A stretch of 64,000 nt of DNA from Mangrovicoccus sp. HB161399 (GTDB lineage Bacteria > Pseudomonadota > Alphaproteobacteria > Rhodobacterales > Rhodobacteraceae). The translations under genes were made by a program, and so were the position numbers. Below the pieces are notes generated by a model. That model was not told the DNA's origin and made no database searches. It worked only from the letters and a program-made list of their open reading frames with translations. The number at the start of each line of letters is the position of its first letter. Position 1 is the first letter of the stretch. The stretch lies in assembly GCF_013184745.1 (NCBI RefSeq), contig NZ_JAATVU010000005.1:100903-164902 (forward strand), in the 5' to 3' direction. This document shows positions 40,001-52,000 of this stretch, piece by piece.

Positions 40001-43000
40001 GTCGGCCGCCAGCTGGCGGGTGACCGCGGCGAAGCTGCCCGCGGAGACCGCGCGGAATTCCTGCCCGTCGAGATAGACGAGGAAGGTTTCGCCGAGCGCC
40101 GGGATGCTCGTGCCGGAGGCCGCCTCGAGCTCCACCATGGCCAGGTCGTAGGCGCGCTGGCTCTGCGCCGCGGCCGCCAGGGCGGTGCCTTCGGGATCGG
40201 TGGCCTCGGCCTCGAAGGCGGCGCCGTCCTCGATCATCACGACGCGGCCGGCCGCGGCGGAAGAGATCACCGCGCCGCCATGGGCCGCCGTTCCGGCCAC
40301 GTCGAAGGAAATCGTCACCCCGGCGGCGGCATCCGCCGCCACGATGCTCAGCACGGCCGTGCTGCCGACCTGCGAGACGCTCGCCCCGGTCTGCGCGCCG
40401 AGGCCCGAGAAGAGCGCGGCCAGCGCCTCGGCGATTTCCGGCAGCGTGTCGGTGACGGCATCGACCACGACCGCGCCCGAGACGCCGCCGACGGTCAGCG
40501 TCCAGACATCGCCCAGCTCCGGCGCGAAGTCGCGCGAGGCGGTGGCGCCCGGCTGGGCGAGGCGCAGCACTGCCGAGACATAGCGGTCCTCGGCCACGCG
40601 CAGCTGGCTGCTGTCGCCGTTGAAATCCGCCGCCAGGCCGGAAGCGACCTGGTCGGTGGTCACGCCGAGGAAGTTGTCGAGGTCGCTGCCGCCGTCATCG
40701 AAGATGTAGTGGCTGATCCGGGCATAGTGGTTGCCCTCGTCCTCGCTGTCGTCCAGCGCCGCGACCGAGATCGCCTGGCCGCGGTTCCAGGCATTGGACG
40801 CAGTCTCGTCGGCCGAGAAGGTCACCGAATAGGACTTCACCAGCCCGCTGTCGTCGATCACCGTCACCGCACTGGTGTCCAGCAGCTCGATGTCGTCGCC
40901 CTCGATCTCCAGGAGCACGCGGACATCGCCGGTCGGCTTGCGGGTCAGCACCAGGTAGTAGTCGTCGGTCGCCGAGATGGTCAGCGGGCTGCCGTTCTCG
41001 GCAACGATGGTGCGGTTCTCGCGGTCCAGCGCATCGGCGCGGGTGGTGCTGTCATAGGCCGGGTTGTCGGCGGCGATCAGCAGCGCGGCGGAGTCGTTGT
41101 CGACCACCTCGACCACCACGCCCGGCACGGCCAGCCCGTCATAGGCATCGCCGTCGCCGCCCTGGCGGCCCTCGACGACCGTGTGCTGGATCGTGTAGCC
41201 GCGGGTGCCCTCGGCCAGGCTGTCCTCGGGGGCGGTGACGGTCAGCGCCTGCGGGATCCACCAGTTGGTGCGGTCGAACACCACCGTCGCGCCCACATCC
41301 GACCCGTTGATCCGGATGCCCTGCCCGCCTGCCAGCGTCTCGCGTTCCGACAGCGCCACCGGCGCGGCGGTCACCCGCACCGTGTCGAGCGGCGAGCGGG
41401 TCAGGACGATCTGGTAGCTGTCGACGATCAGGTTGCCGTCGGCATCCGGTCCCTCGAAGACCCTGAGCGGCCCGCCGTTCTCCAGCACGATCAGCCCGGC
41501 CTCGTCGTTGTCGCCGATCTGGGCCACGACGTCCTGGGTGAAGATCGCCATGTAGCGCGAGTTCAGGTCGTCCGAGGTGACCTCATTCGAGATCAGCCCG
41601 GAATGTCCGGCGAGGCTGTTGGACACCACGGTGATGGCGCCGCCCTCGGTGATGCCCTCCAGCCGCGCGCCGCCGATGTTGAACGTGTCGGAACCGAGCC
41701 CGCCGATGATCTCCACCAGCACATTCTCGGAGGTCGACTGGATGAAGAACGTGTCGTTGCCCTCGGTGGCATCGACGGAGACCTTCTCCACCGCGGTGTA
41801 GGAGATGAACAGGCCGGCGCCGAAGACCCCGTCCTCGGTCACCACGAAGTCGTCGCCGAATTCGGTGCCGATCACGGTGATCGTGTCGAAGCCGTCGCCG
41901 CCGTCGATCCGCACCGGGGCGTTGACGTTGAAGTCGATGAAATCCGCGCCCTGGCCGCCGTTGATGTTGGTGAAGGGCGCCTTCGGATCGTTCGGGTTGA
42001 CCTTGACGAAGGCGCGGATGCGGAAGGTGTCGTCGTCGTTCTCGCCGAACAGGAACAGCTCTGCCTTGTTGGAGTAGACCGTGAAGCTGTCGTTGCCGTC
42101 GCCGCCGAACAGCGTCGAGCTGATCGAGATGCCGTTCGACAGGAAGCCGCGGGTCGTTTGGGTGGTCTCGTAGTAGTCCTCGGGGACCAGGCCGTTATAC
42201 GGATTGTCCTCGTCGCGGGCCGAGGCATAGACCTGTCCGATCTGGAAGGTGTCGTCGCCTGCATCGCCGAAGATCACCAGCGGCGAGGCATTGTCGTCGA
42301 GGATGAACGTGTCGTCGCCCGCACGGCCGAAGACCTGCACCGCCCCGTCGATCGAGCTGTCGTATTCGATCCGCTCGACCGCGCTGGAACTCGTCGGCAG
42401 CCGGGTTTCCGCATCGACCTGTATCGCCGCAACCAGCCCTGTCGCGCCGCCCGGCGCATCCTGGTTGGCGCGGAACAGCAGGAAGTCGTCCTCGTCGGTG
42501 GCGAAGATTCTCAGCTGGTCGATGCCGTCGCCGTCATCGGCCACCCGGATTTCCGAGCTGCCGAGGCCGCTCAGGCCGATGTCGTAGGTGTCGTTGCCGC
42601 CCAGCCCGTGCAGTTCCAGCACCGACTTGATGCCGTTCTCGAAGGTCTGGCGGCCGCGGATGTCGTAGTTCACCTTCACCACGTCATGGCCGTCGCCCAG
42701 ATAGACCGAGGTGAAGCCGGTCGTGCCGCCGATGGTCAGCACGTCGTTCGACTCGTTGTCGATCTCGGTCTCGTCGCCGGTGAAGACCACGGTCAGCCCG
42801 GCGTGGGTGTTGCCGATGTGGAAGCCGTTGTTGCCGTCAGACAGGTGCAGCAGCAGGCTCTCGAAGCCCTCGTAGGCAATGCCGATCTGCACCCCGATGC
42901 CGGTCAGCAGGTCCTCGGCCAGCTCGCCGCCCAGGTCGCCCGCCGTGTCGTTGTCGTCGCGGATCACCAGCCGGTCGAGCCCGGCATCGGCATCGCCGCC

Positions 43001-46000
43001 CTCGAGGCTCAGCAGCCCGGTGCGGATGTAGTTGGCCGAACGCGCCACCTGGTCGACCGCGGTGACCAGCTCGTCCGGCTCGCCGACATAGATGCTGTCC
43101 GCCCCGGTGCCGGCATCGACATCGGTCCGGCCGTCGGTGCGGCGGATCTCGATCGTGTCGTCGCCGCCGAAGCTGTCGAGCGTCACCTCGTCGCCCGCAT
43201 CCGTGTCGACGATGGCGAAGCTGTCGCTGCCCGATCCGAGGTTGATGTTGATCCGCGCCAGGCCGGCATAGGTGATCCCGGCCCCCGACAGGCCAAGCCC
43301 GGTGACGGCCGACGGGGTCAGCGCGCCCGACTGGTCCGCGGCATCGGCCGTGTCGTCGATGTTCAGCGTGTCGGCATCGCCGTCATAGCCGTCGCGGATG
43401 CCCTGGCCGTCGATATGGATCAGCGCATCCATCGTCTCCAGCACGCCGCCGGCATTCGCGGTCTCGCCGCCCAGCATTGCGTTCGAGCCGATGTTGTAGG
43501 TGTCGTCGCCGTCGCCGCCGTAGAAATAGGTCGGAATGTCGGCCGAATTCACCGCCGCGCGGTCGCGGCCGTCGAAGGTGTTGAACTCGACCGCCGCGAT
43601 CCCGGAATAGTCGATCCCGACCGTGTCGATCCGCGGCGTGCCGGTGCCGAGCTCGGCCAGTGCCACCAGGATCCGCGGCGCGGCATCCAGCGTCATGTCG
43701 TCCGAGCCGCCGGTGGCGTTCACCACCAGCTTGTCTGCCACGGTGCCCGAGCTGTCGGCGACGGCGGCGGTGTAGCTGTTCAGCCGCGGGGTGTTCAGGA
43801 TGACATGCTCGGCCGTGCCGCCGGTGCTGCCCGCGGTATCCAGCGCCACATGCCCGCTCCAGGCGGTGACCGCGCGGGTGGCGACGGTGGCCCCGGCGCT
43901 GCCGATGCGGATCCGGCCGTCGAGGTCGTTGACCACGAAGCTGTTGTTCGCCGCCGCGCCCTGCAGCCGGGCGATCTCGAAGAGGCCGGCGATGTCCTCG
44001 ACCACGCTGTCGCCGCTCCAGCGGTCCGCCCCGTCGGTCAGCTGGGCCGAGACGGATTTCGACGCCAGGAAGGCGGTGCCGTCCGCCGAAAGCAGCGCGC
44101 CCACCACGATGCGGTTGCCGAAGAGCCCCATGTCGCGGTCGAAGAACTCGAACAGGGTGTCGGTGCCGCCCGCGTCGAGGAAGGTGTCGGCGCCGTCGCG
44201 GCCGGACAGCTCGTCATCGCCGAGCCCGCCGTCGATGACGTCGGCATAGCGCGAGCCGTAGACCGTGTCGCTGCCGCCCTCGCCGCGCAGGATCAGCGCC
44301 GCGCGGTCGGCGGTCACGCCAGCGGCCACCATCGCGCTGTTCGACGGGTTGGCGGCGTCGCCGGCGTCGATCGCGTCATTGCCGCCGCCGGCCAGGATCT
44401 CCACCGTGTCCCGCTCGCTGCGGACAGTGTTGACCACGTCGATCACCACGTCCTGCGGAGCGGCCCCCGAGAAGCTGGCGGAGACGCGCAGCACGTCGGT
44501 GGAGGGGATCGGGTCGTCGGCGGCATCCGTGGTCAGGGTCGAGACCGCGAAGCTGTCCATGCCGTCCGTGCCGTAGATGCGGATCAGGTCGGCGGCCCGG
44601 TCGGGCGAGACCAGCACGTTCGGCACGGTCTCGTTGCGGCCGAGTTCCTCGTTGTAGACGGTCTTGGTGCCCGAGACGGTCTCGGTCTGCCCGGCATCGG
44701 CGACCACGCGGGCGATGCCCGTGCCGTTCAGCGGATGCACGTCGATCCGGTCGGCGCCGCCCAGCATGCGCAGCTGCACGGTCTCGACCCCGGTGCCCTG
44801 GATCCGGTCGTAGCCCGCCGCCGCGTTCCCGACGCGGTAGCCCGCGCTGCCGCCGACCGTCGCGCTTTCGAGCGCCACGTGATCCGCCGCGGAGCTGCCG
44901 GTCAGCTCGATCGTGTCGGCATCGCCGCCGCCGAAGATCTGCACCAGCGCAGCTTCGCCGAGCAGCAGCGTGAACAGGTCGTTGCCCGCATCGCCGTAGA
45001 GATCGTCCTCGCCGCCGCCGCCGTCGATCTCGTCGTTGCCCGCGCCGCCATGGATCGTGTCGCTGCCCGGGCTGCCCATGATCAGGTCGTTGCCGCCGCG
45101 CGCGCTGATGGTGGCCCCGGCCGCGCTGGTGACCATGATCAGGTCGGTATTGGCGCCGCCGTAGATGGTCGAACGCCCGGCCGCCGCGCCGATCTCGATG
45201 ATGTTGAGCGTCTCCGCCCCGCTATCGGCGCTGCCCGTGATCGCCCGGCCGCGCGGATCGGTGGCAATCGCCCGGTCGCCGTAGATCAGCGCCTGGCCGC
45301 TGCCCTGGTGGTCGATGATGTCGATGCCGCTGCCGCCGTAGTACTCGATGTCCGAAAGCACGCCCTCGCGCACCGTCAGCTGGTCGGAGCCGTTGCCGCT
45401 GTCCATCACGATGCCGGTCACGCCGGAGAAGGTCTGCGAGCGGCCCGAGAAGGTGACCTTGACGGTTTCCGCACCGGCGGCGCCGCCGACATGCTCGATG
45501 ATGAAGGTCTCGTTCTCGGAACCCGCGGCCAGGCCCCGCTGGGACGCGCGGCTGCCGCTGTTGAGATAGAGCACGCCGCCCGTGAAGGTGTAGGGGTCGG
45601 CCTGGCTGCCGGCCAGGTAGATCGGCTTCGGCAGCTCGATATAGCCGATGGTGAACTCCATGCTCACCTTGATCTTGACGAACAGGATCTTGACCGAGGC
45701 CTTGGCCTTCACCACCAGCTCCACCCGGCCGGTGCCGCCCGCGGTCACCGAGAAGCTGAAGCCGACGCCGCCGAAGGTGATGCCGAAGGCGCGCAGGTCG
45801 AGGCTGGCCGAGGCCGAGAGCCCGAAGACGTAGTCGCGCATCACCAGATCGTTGTTGCCGGTCACCAGCTTTGCCGCGGCCAGCTGGTCGGCGGTCTCGA
45901 TCTGGTAGAGGAAGACGTTGAAGTTGAACTGCCCGACGAGGCCGAAGCTGGACGAGCCGAGCACCAGCCGCCCGTTGAGATTGATGTCGAAATGGCCGCG

Positions 46001-49000
46001 GCTGTCGAACCAGCCCCGCGCGCTGAGCGTGGCGATGCCGAAGAAGTCCATCGAGGCGTTGAAGCTGAACTTCCAGTAGCCGTTGACCACGCTGATCGTG
46101 GCGCCGGCCTCGAATTTCAGGACCTTGAGGATGGCGATGTTGCCGTAGATGTCGAGCAGGAAGCTGTTGCCGGCGATGCGGATGCCGTTGAGCGTCTTGG
46201 CGCCGTTCGTCGTGTTGATCTGCAGCGTGCCGCTGGCAAGGATGTCGATGATCCCGAAGATGTCGGCGTCGATCTCGATCTGCAGCGCCAGCGCGATGCC
46301 CTTGTCGGAGCCGGTATAGAGCCCCGCCCCGCCCGAAGCCGCGACCTCGAGCCCGCCGAGCTGCAGGTTCAGGTCGAATTCCAGGATGAAGTCGCCGTTG
46401 ATCAGGTTGATCCGCATCGAGCCCGAGGCCGACGCGAAGCCGGCGAATTCGATCACGCCGGCGAGGTAGAGCTCGAACTCGCTGTCGACGGTCACGGTGC
46501 CGGTGGCGAACTCCACGTCGACGTCGCGCCCTGTGGTGTTCAGCTCGAATTTCGCCGTGGCCGAGATGTTCAGGCCGAAATCCGACAGGAACCCGGTCGT
46601 GCCCGCGTCGAAGGCGGCGTAGAGCACGATGCCGTCGCGGGCGAGGCCGAAGAAGACCTGCGACTGCACGCTGGCGAGGCGCAGGATGTTCAGCGTCACC
46701 TCGCCCTGGATGGTCAGGAAATACCCCTGCGGCGCCGGATCGCTGTCGAAGGCGACCTCGAACCGGCCCTGCATCGAGACAACCGGACCCAGCTGGATCG
46801 TGCCCGCGACGACCAGGAGCAGGTTGGCATCGCCCAGCTCGGCATCGCCGCGGACGAAGCCGTCCACATCCGTCGCCGCCAGGAGCGCCATGCTGGAGTC
46901 GGGTGCCGCATAGCCGTCGTCGCCGGGATCGAGCTCGGAACGGGTCAGCACGGTATCGGAGAGCGTGACCGGCCCGTCATAGGAGTTGATCTCCAGCATG
47001 ATCGAGCCGCTGATCTCGAAATTCGGGTTGTCGCCCACCGCCAGCGCCAGGATCGCGCGGCCGTAGATGCCGGCATCGCCGGAGCTGTCGGGCGCCTGTG
47101 CTCCGTCGGTGACCACGATCAGGTCGAGCTGGCCGCTGAGCCCGCCGATCCCCTCGATCTGCATGCTGACCGCCGCCTGGATCCGCTGCGTGCCCTCGCT
47201 GAGCTGCAGCTCGATCATGCCGGTCATGTTCAGCGTGTCGAACAGCGTGATCGTGCCGAAGATCCGCGCCACCAGATAGACTTGGTGCACGCCCTCGCTG
47301 TCGGAGCCGTCAGAATTCGGGATCGAGCCGTAGATGGTGATCACCGGCGGCAACGTGGTCAGCAGCGAGATGAACTCGGCGGGCACCTCGAAGACCTGGT
47401 CCTCCTCGGTGGTGTTGACGATGATCGTCACCTCGCCCCGGAAGGAGAAGATGCCCTCGATCCCCGAGCCCTCCTCGCCGCCGGACAGCTCCAGAGTCGC
47501 CATCAGCGCCAGGCCCTGGTGCTCGCCTTCGAGGTCGATGACGACGAGGCCGAGGAATTCGCCCTGCAGCAGCGAGCTGTCGCCCTCCGAGGTGCCGCCG
47601 ATCTGGGCGTTGCCCGAGGCGAATACGGTGATCCGCTCGCCGGTGACCTCCAGGAAGAACCCGCCCTGCACGGTGACGAAGGGATTTTCGGGGTCGTTCG
47701 GCTCGGCCACCACCAGCGAGCCGAGGATCGCCACCGAGAAGCTCTCGGGCGCCAGCTCGAAGGTCTGCTCCTCGGCATGGAGGTTGAACTGGGTGGTCTC
47801 GCCGCGGTCGTTCCAGATGATGAAGTACTGCTTGCCGCCGTCGTCGATGCGCCACTGCTTCTCGATGCCGGTATTCAGGATCAGCGTGATCTTGGCCTCG
47901 TCGGAGAAGGTGATCTCCTCCAGCAGGTCGCCATCGCCCGGCGCGGCATTGTGCGCGGCGATCGCATCGGAAATCGCGGTCTTCGCCGCGGCCGACAGCG
48001 CACCCTGCGCGAACAGGCTGGTGCCCAGCTGCGACAGCAGCGCCGGGTTCAGGTCGGGCGCGACGATGTCGCCCGGGATGCCTTCCAGCGCGATCTTCTC
48101 GACCTGCTCGATCCCGGTCGTGTTGATCTGCAGCGTCGCCGAGCCGTCGAGGAAGATGCCGGCATTCTGCAGGAAGTCAAAATTCGTCTGGATCTTGGCG
48201 ATGCCCCAGAAGGCGGCATCTCCCGGCTGGCTGCCGCTTTCCAGCACGAAGCGCGCGGCGGCCGAACCGATGTTGCCGAGGCGGAAGATCTTGACGGTGC
48301 CCGCCGCCGAAAGCGTCACCCGGTCCTTCAGCTGGCCATCGCCCTTGAGGACCTTGCCGACCTCGAACTTGGCCTCGCCGCGGATCTGCAGCAGCGGCTC
48401 CTCGAGGAATTCGCCCAGCTGGTAGGTGATGCCGCCGGAGATCTCCATGTAGAAGACCCGGCCGACCTCGGTCGCCGAAGTCGGGTCGACCTCGTCCTCG
48501 CGCAGCTGCTCGATGATCTTGAAGGCGCCGCTGCCGGCCAGGGACTCGTTGCCAGCCCGGTCGTTCCAGCTGCCGGCCTTGAAGGCGACCGTGGCCTGGC
48601 CGGTGGTGAAATCGCGGCTGACGTAATAGCGGTAGAGGTCGCCGCCGAGCGCGGTCGGCGCGGTTTCGTAGACGGTGACGGCTTCCGCGCCGGTGCCCGT
48701 GATCTCGATCTCGGTGCCGTCGAGGCTGTCTTCGTCGATTGCGAGGGTGGGGTCGGCCTCCGCGTCGCCTGCCGGATCGAACCGGACATCCACATAGCTG
48801 CGGAGCATGGAGGCTTCGATGTCGAGCGCGGTGCCGTCCTGGAATTCCGGGGCGCCGCCGGCGATGGAGATGCCGCTGGCATAGGTGAGGAGGATTTCAT
48901 CGCCCGCGCCGGCCGTGGCGGGATCGAGCGCGACTTCGATGACGATCGGCAGGTCGGGGCTGCCCGGAGGTCCGCGCGCCGTCACGCCCGTGACCGTGAC

Positions 49001-52000
49001 GCCGCCCGCAGCGGTGAAGGAGGCAGCGCTCAGGCCCGACACGTCGATCAGGCCGCTGCTGCCCAGGCGCAGCACGGCGAAGAGCTCGTCCGCGCTGGCG
49101 CCCTGCTGGACTTCGGCCGCCTGGTCCTGTGTCAGCGCGCGGATCTGCGCCCCGGCGCTGTCGAGCCAGGAGAAGCTGCCGCCGATGAACTCCACCACCA
49201 CGTTGCCGTCGTTTTCCGAGCCCGCGAAGGTGCCGGTGGTGAAGTAGCGCACGATGTAGTCGGCGCCGTCGCGGCCGACGATCACCGGCGCCTGCGACTC
49301 GTCGAGATAGAGCGTGCCGGTCTCGCCATCGGCAAGGCTGAGGACGATCTCCGGCGCCAGGTCGGTGACGCTCGCCTCGTCGAGCGCAGCGGCATAGCTC
49401 GGCGCCTCGAAGGTCACGTCGACATAGCCGCGCTGGTTGAGGTCGTTGACATCCGCATTCGATCCGACCCCCGGATCGACCAGTTCGCCGGCGAGCTGCA
49501 CCAGCCGGAACCCGTCCGACCCGCCGCGTGTCAGGTAGACCGCATCGCCGTCCTCCGCCGCGTCGATCCCTTCGCCGTCAAGATCGGTGGAGGCGAAGCT
49601 GTCCTCGATGAAGGTGACCTCCACCGCTCCGGCCGCGAAATCGCCGGTGACGAAATAGCGCCAGAGATTGCCCTCGATCCGGACCGGCGCCAGGCCGGCG
49701 GCCAGTGCGGCACTGCCCAGGCCAGCGCCCGACAGCGCGAATTCGGCCCCGGCATCGGCGATGCTGTCGGCATCCATCACCCCGCCCGCGGTCGGGAAAT
49801 AGCGGATGTCGATGAAGCCGGTGTCCAGCGTGGAAACGTCCGCCCCGGCCACGGGGCCGTCGGCGGTGCTGGCCGTTCCGCCGCCATAGGCGTAGCTGCC
49901 CGCGATCAGGCTGACCGCCGGGCTGTCGCCCTCTGCCGGGCTGCCGGTGGTGAAGTAGCGGAAGACATAGGTCGTGCCGCTCTGCGAGATCAGGACCGGC
50001 GAGCGGGTGGCATCGAAGGCCGCATCGGTGCCCGACAGCGCGAATTCCGGATCGAGATCGGTGACGCTGTCGAGATCGATGGCGGACCCGGCCGGCACGG
50101 TCAGCGCCAGGTCGATGAAGCCGCGGGCGTTCAGCGCCGCCGGCCCGGTGCTGCCGCCGCTGGCCGGATCGGCCAGCTGGGCGCGCGGCCCCTCGACGGT
50201 GAAGCCGAAGCTCTGGGAGCGGCTCTGCGCGCCGCTGTCGTCGCGGAAGGCGTTCTCGCCCAGGCTGACCGTGACCTCGCCGATGCCGAAGCTGCCCTCG
50301 AGATAGAAGCGCCAGGCGCCCGCCGCGTTGAGGTGCGGCTCGAAGCCCGCCGCAGTCGAGAAGCTCATGCCGGTGGCGCCGCTGCCCGAGATCGAGAACT
50401 GGCCGAGGTCGAAGGAGGTGTCGAGCGCCACCGTGCTGCCGCCGACCGAAGCCGTGGGCGACAGCGCGATGTCGATGAAGCTCTTGTCGCCCGCGGTGAC
50501 GTCCGCCGCATCGCCGAGGCTGGACGGGTCGGTCTCCAGGTAGCCCCAGCTGTCCTCGATGATCTCGATGCCCAGATCGGCCAGCGTGAAGGCGGCATCC
50601 GGCAGGTCGGCGGCGAGATCGGCGGTGCGGATGCCCACGGTCACCGAATATTCGTAGGTCGCGCCTTCGACGAAGCGCGGCGCGCCCTCGCCGATCGAGG
50701 CCACCCAGATGTCCCCGCCGGACAGCCCCGCGGTCTCGTCGGCGATGCTCAGCGCGAATTCCGGCGCATCGTCGAAGATGCTTTCCGAGTTGAGCGCGAA
50801 GAGCGCGCTGTCGATGCCGGCGTCGAAGGCCGAGAAGTCGATCCGGATGTTGAACTGGGCCGTGGCGAAGGCACTTTCCAGCGCCGGGGACACTGCCTGG
50901 GTCAGCAGTTCGGCGGTGATCGGCACGCCCGGATCGGCATCGCCCGGCTGGACGAAGACCGGATCGGCCACCGCATTGGCGGCATCCGCATCGACGAATC
51001 CGTAGCTGCCGTCGACGAAGCTGACCGTCAGCGCGCCCGCTTCGGCAGGGTCGCCCGCGAACTCGCCGGAGATCCAGAACCTCACCTTGCGCGCCGCCGC
51101 ATCGACCACCACCGGCGGCTCGCCGTTATTGAGCGTGACCGAGCCGAGCGCGCTGCCGGACAGCGCGATCTCGGCGCCCAGATCGGTGACCGTGCTCCAG
51201 TCGATCGCCATGCCGGAGGGCGCCTCGGGGAAGACCACGTCGAGGAAGCTGCGGCCGTTGATCTCCACCACGTCGATCGCCGCGCCCTCGGTCGGGCCGG
51301 CCAGCGCCGCCTGCGGGCCGAGGATGGAGAAGACGTGGCTTTCCGCGGCGCTGGCGTTGAAGGTCGTGTCGGTCCAGCCAGCGCCTGTCGCGGCGTCGAA
51401 GGCCAGGATGTCCACCGTGACGTCGCCCACCGCCCAGTCATGGCCCCCCGCCAGGGCGTAGAGGAACTGGGTCGCGCCCTCGCGTGCCAGGAGCAGGTGG
51501 TAGTCGTCGCCGTCCAGCTCGACCACGCCGTCGCCGTCGAGGTCGTATTCCAGCTCGGTCGCATCCGAATTGGGATTGTCGCCGATCACGCCGTCATTGT
51601 TGTAGTCGGTCTCCGGATCGAAGGCGATCTCGGCATAGCTCGGCACGCCGAAGGCATCGACCGTCTGGGTCACCGCGATGGGCGTGCCACCGGCCGTGGT
51701 GCCGGACACCGCGATTTCCGCGCCCGCATCCAGGATGGAGGCATAGTCGAGCCCCGCACCGGTCGCCGGCGTGAAGGTGACGAGGACCTGCTCGCCCGCG
51801 GCCAGTCCGCCATATTCGGTGGCCCGCGCGACATTGACGTCGATGCCGGGCGTCTCGGAGGAGAACGGACCGGCCACGCTGCTGCGCGCGGTGTCGAGCG
51901 CGAAGGACGAGCTGGAGGCGGCATTGCCGATGCCGGTGCTGTCGGTCCAGCTGTCCGCATCGAAGACCGCGCGGTAGCTGCCCGGCTCCAGCAGCAGGCC

